DNA from: Bacteroidales bacterium UBA6431
Lineage (GTDB): Bacteria > Bacteroidota > Bacteroidia > Bacteroidales > UBA932
DNA length: 64,000 nt
Assembly: GCA_002439095.1 (NCBI GenBank)
Contig: DJOT01000015.1
Location: 62,001-126,000 of the forward strand
Direction: 5' to 3'
Shown here: piece by piece, positions 61,099 to 64,000 of the stretch
Layout of the letters: every line of letters begins with the position of its first letter
How positions within the stretch are numbered: the stretch's first letter is position 1
The notes under the pieces: model-generated
The model's input: only the letters and a program-made list of their open reading frames with translations
Told to the model about the DNA's origin: nothing
Database searches by the model: none
Program-made: the position numbers and the translations under genes

Positions 61099-64000
61099 TT
61101 AGAATGTGAGGTTCACGCCGAAGACGAAACTGCGGTTGCGCGGGTAGCGGTTGTAGTCCATACCGCAGGTGAGACCTGTCTGCACATCCACCTCCGGGTC
61201 ATAACCGGAGTAGTTGGTGATGATGAAGAGGTTGGTGGCGCTGACATAGAGACGGAGCCTTGAGAGTCCGGCCTTGCGAACGATGTTCTGCGGCAGGGTA
61301 TAGCCGACGGTGAGATCCTGACAGCGCAGGAACGAGCCGTCCTCTATGAAGTAGGAGTGGGTGATCTTGTTGGTCACGTCAGCCGGATTCCAAAGGGTCA
61401 CACCCTCATTGGCGGCCTTGTAGATCTCCACGGAGTTGTCCACCCAGTAGTTCTTGTAGTAGTTGTCTCCGTCCGCCGGATTATAGTAGTGCCAGCGGTT
61501 CTCGGAGAATTTACCGAGAACATTGTAGAACTTCTTGTTGTTGCCCTCTGACGATGACAGCTGATAGGCTGTGGCATTGTTGACGTCGAAGTCGTACATG
61601 TAGTTGAAGTTGATGGAGAAGTCGAAGTTCTTCCACTGGCCGGAGAATCCGAATCCGCCCTGGAACTTAGGGTTGGTGTTGCCTATCACGGTGCGGTCGT
61701 ACTCGTCGATGATGCCGTCAGGGGTGCCGTCAGGGCCGGAGATGTCCTTGAACTTGATCTTGCCCGGGAGGGTCGGGTCGCCGGAGTTGCTGGATCCTGA
61801 GACCTTGTTGATCACCGTGCCCTCCTTAGGGATGGCGAGGAAGTTCTGGTTCTGGTCGAAGTCGAACTCGTCGAAGCCGTAGAGGCCGTCGTAGATGAAT
61901 CCGTAGATGAGTCCGACCTGGTCGCCCACCTTGAGGCAGTAGTCGTTGTAGCTTGACTTCCAACGGTCGTTCTGGTCCCAGATCACGTCATCGGTGTCGT
62001 TGAGCTTGTCAACCACCATCTTGTTGAATCCGAAAGAGAGGTTGCCGCTGAGCACATAGTCACTCCCGCGCAGGATGTCCCCGTTCACGGTGAGCTCGAC
62101 TCCCCTATTGGTCACCTGGCCTATGTTGCGGATCTGGCGGGTATAGCCCGATACGGTAGGCACGTCGGAGGTATAAAGGAGGTCGCTGGTGGTGTTCCAG
62201 TAGACTTCAGGGGTGACGGAGAGCCTGTCCTTGAAGAATCCCATGTCGAGGGCGAGGTTGCGGGTGAGGGTGGTCTCCCACTTGATCTTGGTGTTCGGGT
62301 ATGTGCTGCCGTCGCCGATGACATAGTACTGCTCCCCGTTCTCAGTGGCTTCACCGAAGCCCGGGCCGCCGCTTGTGGCTATCGTGTAGAGGAATCTCCA
62401 CATGTCGTTGCTGATGCGGTTGTTGCCGACCTTTCCGATGGCTGCCCTGAGCTTGAGGTTGCTGATGACAGGGTTGTACTGGAGGAAATCCTCCTCGGAT
62501 GCCACCCAGGCTCCGGACACTGAAGGGAAGTAGCCCCACTGCGAACCGGGAGCGAACTTGGTGGAACCGTCAGCACGCATCGTCAGCGAGAGGAGGTACT
62601 TGTGCATATAGTTGTAGTTGGCCTGGCCGAAGAACGAGGCAGTGCGGTCAGCCGTTGAGAGGGATGTCGTCGCCTTCCACGGCGTGCCGAGGTTCATGTT
62701 GTCGATGGCCTTGTCGGCAGAGATGTAACGCGGGAAGTACCTGTTGGTCATGCTCCTTGACTTGGTCTGCGAGCTCTGGATCTCCTGTCCGAGCAAGAAC
62801 GAGAAGTTGTGCTCGTCCTTGAGGCTGAAGCCGTAGGAGGCGGTGTTGGTCCAGATGAACTTCTCGCCCTGGGAGCTGCTAATGGACGCCACCGGGAGCT
62901 TGTTGTTGGCCTGGCCGGTGCTTGTCATGGCTCCGTAGAAACGGTTGTCATCGCTGAACGAAAGGGCTATCGTACCTTCCGAGCGGAGCACGAGGCCTTT
63001 GAGAGGCTTCCATTCGAGCCCGACCTGGTTGGTGATGGAGTAGCTGTGCTTCTTGCGGGTGTTCTCGCTGATGTCGTTCTTAGGATTGGTGTATTCGAAC
63101 ACCTTCTCGTCATCAGGGTCAACGGTGGCCGGATCCCAGAACGCAAACTCGTGCAGTCCGTTGGTAGGACGGTAGCGAAGCACGTCGATGATGCCACCGG
63201 AGCCGATGTTGTTGCCGCCGGCACCTGTGTCGCGGCGGTAGGTGAACTTAGGGTTGAAGCTGAGGGTGAGTTTGTCGGTGAGGGCTGAGCTGAACTTCAT
63301 GTTGAGGTTGGTGCGGCGCACACCCGAGCCGAGTATGATACCCTTGTCCTCGGACTGGGTGAGGGAGATGTTGAAGCGGAGCTTCTCGGTACCGCCGCCC
63401 ACGGTGACGTTGGTGGAGTAGTTGAGCGGTGTCTCGCCCATCACCTCGTCCTGCCAGTCGTGGGTAGGAGCCCTCTTGTATACGTCAAGGTCCATCGGGT
63501 TGCCGAAGTTGGCTCGGAAGTACTGCGCTGCGGAGCTGCGGTTGCCGCCTGCCGCCGCCCAGTCATACTGGTAGCGCACGAAGTTGTAGGTATCCATCAG
63601 GTCGAGCTTTTTGGAAAGCTTGCTCACGGAGACCTGGGAGTTGAATCCGACCTGCACCTTGCCTGCACGGGCAGCCTTGGTGGTCACCACAACTACACCG
63701 TTGCCACCCCTGGCACCGTAGATGGCGGTCAGGGACGCATCCTTGAGGATGTCGATGGAGGCGATGTCGGTAGGAGGAATGTCGTTGATATTGTCTGTCT
63801 GGAATCCGTCCACGATGTAGAGAGGATCGTTGCTCTGGGTGACGGAGGTGCCGCCGCGCACGCGGATGTTGATGTCCGCTCCCGGAGCGCCATCGACAGT
63901 GGTCACCTGAACACCGGCCACCTTACCCTGAAGGGCCACGGCCGCTGAAGTCACAGGAACGGTTGCCAATTTGGTTCCGGATACAGATCCGACGGAACCG
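61099..64000 (-). CDS. SusC-family TonB-dependent transporter (SusC3), N-terminus outside the window
   Basis: About 966 residues are visible and the frame is open to the window edge, where it reads GSVGSVSGTKLATVPVTSAA, inside the plug entry. The plug shows VRGGTSVTQSNDPLYIVDG and DIASIDILKDASLTAIYGARGGNGV; the barrel ends FVFGVNLTF. The signal peptide, regulatory-like domain and promoter lie beyond base 64000. Sequence differs clearly from SusC1 and SusC2, so this is an independent uptake system and not part of their duplication. Confidence 0.95.
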   Translation of the reverse strand, partial: GSVGSVSGTKLATVPVTSAAVALQGKVAGVQVTTVDGAPGADINIRVRGGTSVTQSNDPLYIVDGFQTDNINDIPPTDIASIDILKDASLTAIYGARGGNGVVVVTTKAARAGKVQVGFNSQVSVSKLSKKLDLMDTYNFVRYQYDWAAAGGNRSSAAQYFRANFGNPMDLDVYKRAPTHDWQDEVMGETPLNYSTNVTVGGGTEKLRFNISLTQSEDKGIILGSGVRRTNLNMKFSSALTDKLTLSFNPKFTYRRDTGAGGNNIGSGGIIDVLRYRPTNGLHEFAFWDPATVDPDDEKVFEYTNPKNDISENTRKKHSYSITNQVGLEWKPLKGLVLRSEGTIALSFSDDNRFYGAMTSTGQANNKLPVASISSSQGEKFIWTNTASYGFSLKDEHNFSFLLGQEIQSSQTKSRSMTNRYFPRYISADKAIDNMNLGTPWKATTSLSTADRTASFFGQANYNYMHKYLLSLTMRADGSTKFAPGSQWGYFPSVSGAWVASEEDFLQYNPVISNLKLRAAIGKVGNNRISNDMWRFLYTIATSGGPGFGEATENGEQYYVIGDGSTYPNTKIKWETTLTRNLALDMGFFKDRLSVTPEVYWNTTSDLLYTSDVPTVSGYTRQIRNIGQVTNRGVELTVNGDILRGSDYVLSGNLSFGFNKMVVDKLNDTDDVIWDQNDRWKSSYNDYCLKVGDQVGLIYGFIYDGLYGFDEFDFDQNQNFLAIPKEGTVINKVSGSSNSGDPTLPGKIKFKDISGPDGTPDGIIDEYDRTVIGNTNPKFQGGFGFSGQWKNFDFSINFNYMYDFDVNNATAYQLSSSEGNNKKFYNVLGKFSENRWHYYNPADGDNYYKNYWVDNSVEIYKAANEGVTLWNPADVTNKITHSYFIEDGSFLRCQDLTVGYTLPQNIVRKAGLSRLRLYVSATNLFIITNYSGYDPEVDVQTGLTCGMDYNRYPRNRSFVFGVNLTF

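Noticed and set aside
7887..64000. Integrated mobile element carrying the whole polysaccharide locus
   Set aside because: No integrase, relaxase, transposase, tRNA target or flanking direct repeats are visible in the window, and base composition is even apart from the orphan gene at 50.6 kb.

Overview
The window is chromosomal DNA of a GC-rich member of the Bacteroidota, most likely Bacteroidales. The evidence is three SusC/SusD-type uptake pairs, Bacteroidota-type promoters (TAnnTTTG boxes), genes without clear Shine-Dalgarno sequences, a Bacteroidota-style GltX and a short-chain epimerase-type threonine dehydrogenase. Genus cannot be fixed from the sequence; an uncultured gut or rumen lineage is plausible. 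I see no phage, integrase, insertion sequence, tRNA, rRNA or CRISPR array.

Layout. (1) 1-7.9 kb is housekeeping: the end of the division cluster (ftsA partial, ftsZ), gltX, then on the minus strand truB, rpiB and a YgjP-like protease, followed by the threonine-degradation pair tdh (minus) and kbl (plus) diverging from one promoter region. (2) 7.9-24 kb is a plus-strand pectin and uronate block: GH28, GH105, kduD, kduI, DUF4861, a terminator, then LamG-GH3, GH43, PL10-CE8, uxaC, a YhcH-family protein and GH115. (3) 24-25.1 kb is a gene-free, repeat-rich gap made of small palindromes and a thrice-repeated 22-mer. It ends in a probable minus-strand structured small RNA. (4) 25.1-28 kb is one regulator: a periplasmic two-component-type propeller joined through a single membrane helix directly to an AraC domain, with no kinase or receiver. 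(5) 27.9-35.4 kb is a minus-strand operon: PL10, a PL1-CE12-CE8 three-enzyme protein, and GH2. A lipoprotein version of KdgF diverges from it. (6) 36-50.4 kb is a minus-strand operon: susC1, susD1, GH106, GH43, a DUF5060/DUF4038-like hydrolase and a beta-helix protein. (7) 50.4-64 kb holds a small AT-rich orphan gene and a second candidate small RNA, then susC2-susD2 and, upstream of those, susC3(partial)-susD3-DUF5123.

How it fits together. Outer-membrane SusC/D pairs and the DUF5123 lipoprotein would bind and import oligosaccharides. PL1, PL10, CE8 and CE12 would de-esterify and cleave homogalacturonan and rhamnogalacturonan. GH28, GH105, GH106, GH2 and GH43 would take the products apart. 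Unsaturated uronates would be linearised by KdgF, isomerised by KduI and reduced by KduD to 2-keto-3-deoxygluconate. Saturated galacturonate and glucuronate would enter through UxaC. The later steps (UxaA/B, KdgK, Eda) are not in the window. GH115 with GH3 and GH43 adds a capacity expected for glucuronoxylan, so the locus may serve mixed plant cell-wall polysaccharides rather than pectin alone. All enzyme assignments are by family recognition from sequence; substrates are inferred.
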